DNA from: Hoylesella marshii DSM 16973 = JCM 13450
GTDB lineage: Bacteria > Bacteroidota > Bacteroidia > Bacteroidales > Bacteroidaceae
Direction of reading: 5' to 3'
DNA: 64,000 nucleotides
Assembly: GCF_000146675.1 (NCBI RefSeq)
Contig: NZ_GL397214.1
Coordinates: 1,310,756-1,374,755, forward strand
This document shows positions 63,961 through 64,000 of this stretch, piece by piece (the stretch's first letter is position 1; each line of letters begins with the position of its first letter). Both the position numbers and the translations under genes were made by a program. The notes under the pieces were generated by a model that searched no databases, had not been told where the DNA came from, and worked only from the letters and a program-made list of their open reading frames with translations.

Positions 63961-64000
63961 ATTGAGCCGCCTCACGAACGATTTGGGTTAAATAAATAAA

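Overview
The window comes from an anaerobic Gram-negative Bacteroidota, most likely a Prevotella-like (probably oral) bacterium. The evidence is a SusC/SusD (RagA/RagB) outer-membrane pair, a fimbrillin-type lipoprotein, a C10 (streptopain/interpain-like) cysteine protease with a type IX-like C-terminus, pyruvate:ferredoxin oxidoreductase, and the Bacteroidota promoter -7 element TAnnTTTG in front of most transcription units. Genus-level placement is inference; no 16S gene is present.

Layout. 1-3.4 kb: HU-family DNA-binding gene, then a fimbrillin-like lipoprotein and a small acidic protein, all on the minus strand. 3.5-5.3 kb: a two-gene mobilization module (MobC-like protein, relaxase) with a dyad-rich candidate oriT but no integrase or cargo, so probably a remnant or an integrated mobilizable element. 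5.6-10.6 kb: calcium-type P-ATPase, HAD phosphatase, RibF, CPBP protease. 11.0-20.0 kb (minus): a long tightly packed unit running cysE-like, rlmL-like, dipeptidyl peptidase, purD, two membrane proteins, metal-binding lipoprotein, metal ABC ATPase. 20.2-23.6 kb (plus): RNase P RNA, BrkB-family protein, YkvA-like protein, CrcB, SRP RNA and tRNA-Thr. 23.8-26.3 kb: mutS2, followed by divergent tRNA-Ser. 26.9-33.9 kb: RDD protein divergent from a six-gene SpoIIM/DUF4129/DUF4350/MoxR/DUF58 operon. 34.7-42.2 kb: SusC, SusD, a surface lipoprotein and a C10 protease, a likely proteolysis-and-import unit. 42.8-45.3 kb: aspA and fabI. 45.4-49.0 kb: LTA-synthase-like sulfatase, PAP2 phosphatase and YeiH-like exporter. 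49.5-53.5 kb: a pair of DUF3857/transglutaminase-fold secreted proteins. 54.0-58.9 kb: nifJ and an AAA ATPase. 59.0-63.5 kb: trmO, an SBF-family transporter, and pnp.

The most unusual signal is not in the genes. Many intergenic gaps hold short tandem arrays with a strict 22-bp period (one array has 41 bp), in which each unit is itself an imperfect palindrome. In two arrays the stems change on both arms together, so pairing survives although the sequence changes. At least five further gaps hold copies of a longer (about 170-410 bp) degenerate dispersed element whose centre is again a 22-bp-period array of the unit GTACAGATGGCGTTTGTAC. I see this as a possible undescribed family of palindromic intergenic elements (REP/BIME- or MITE-like) and describe each site separately.
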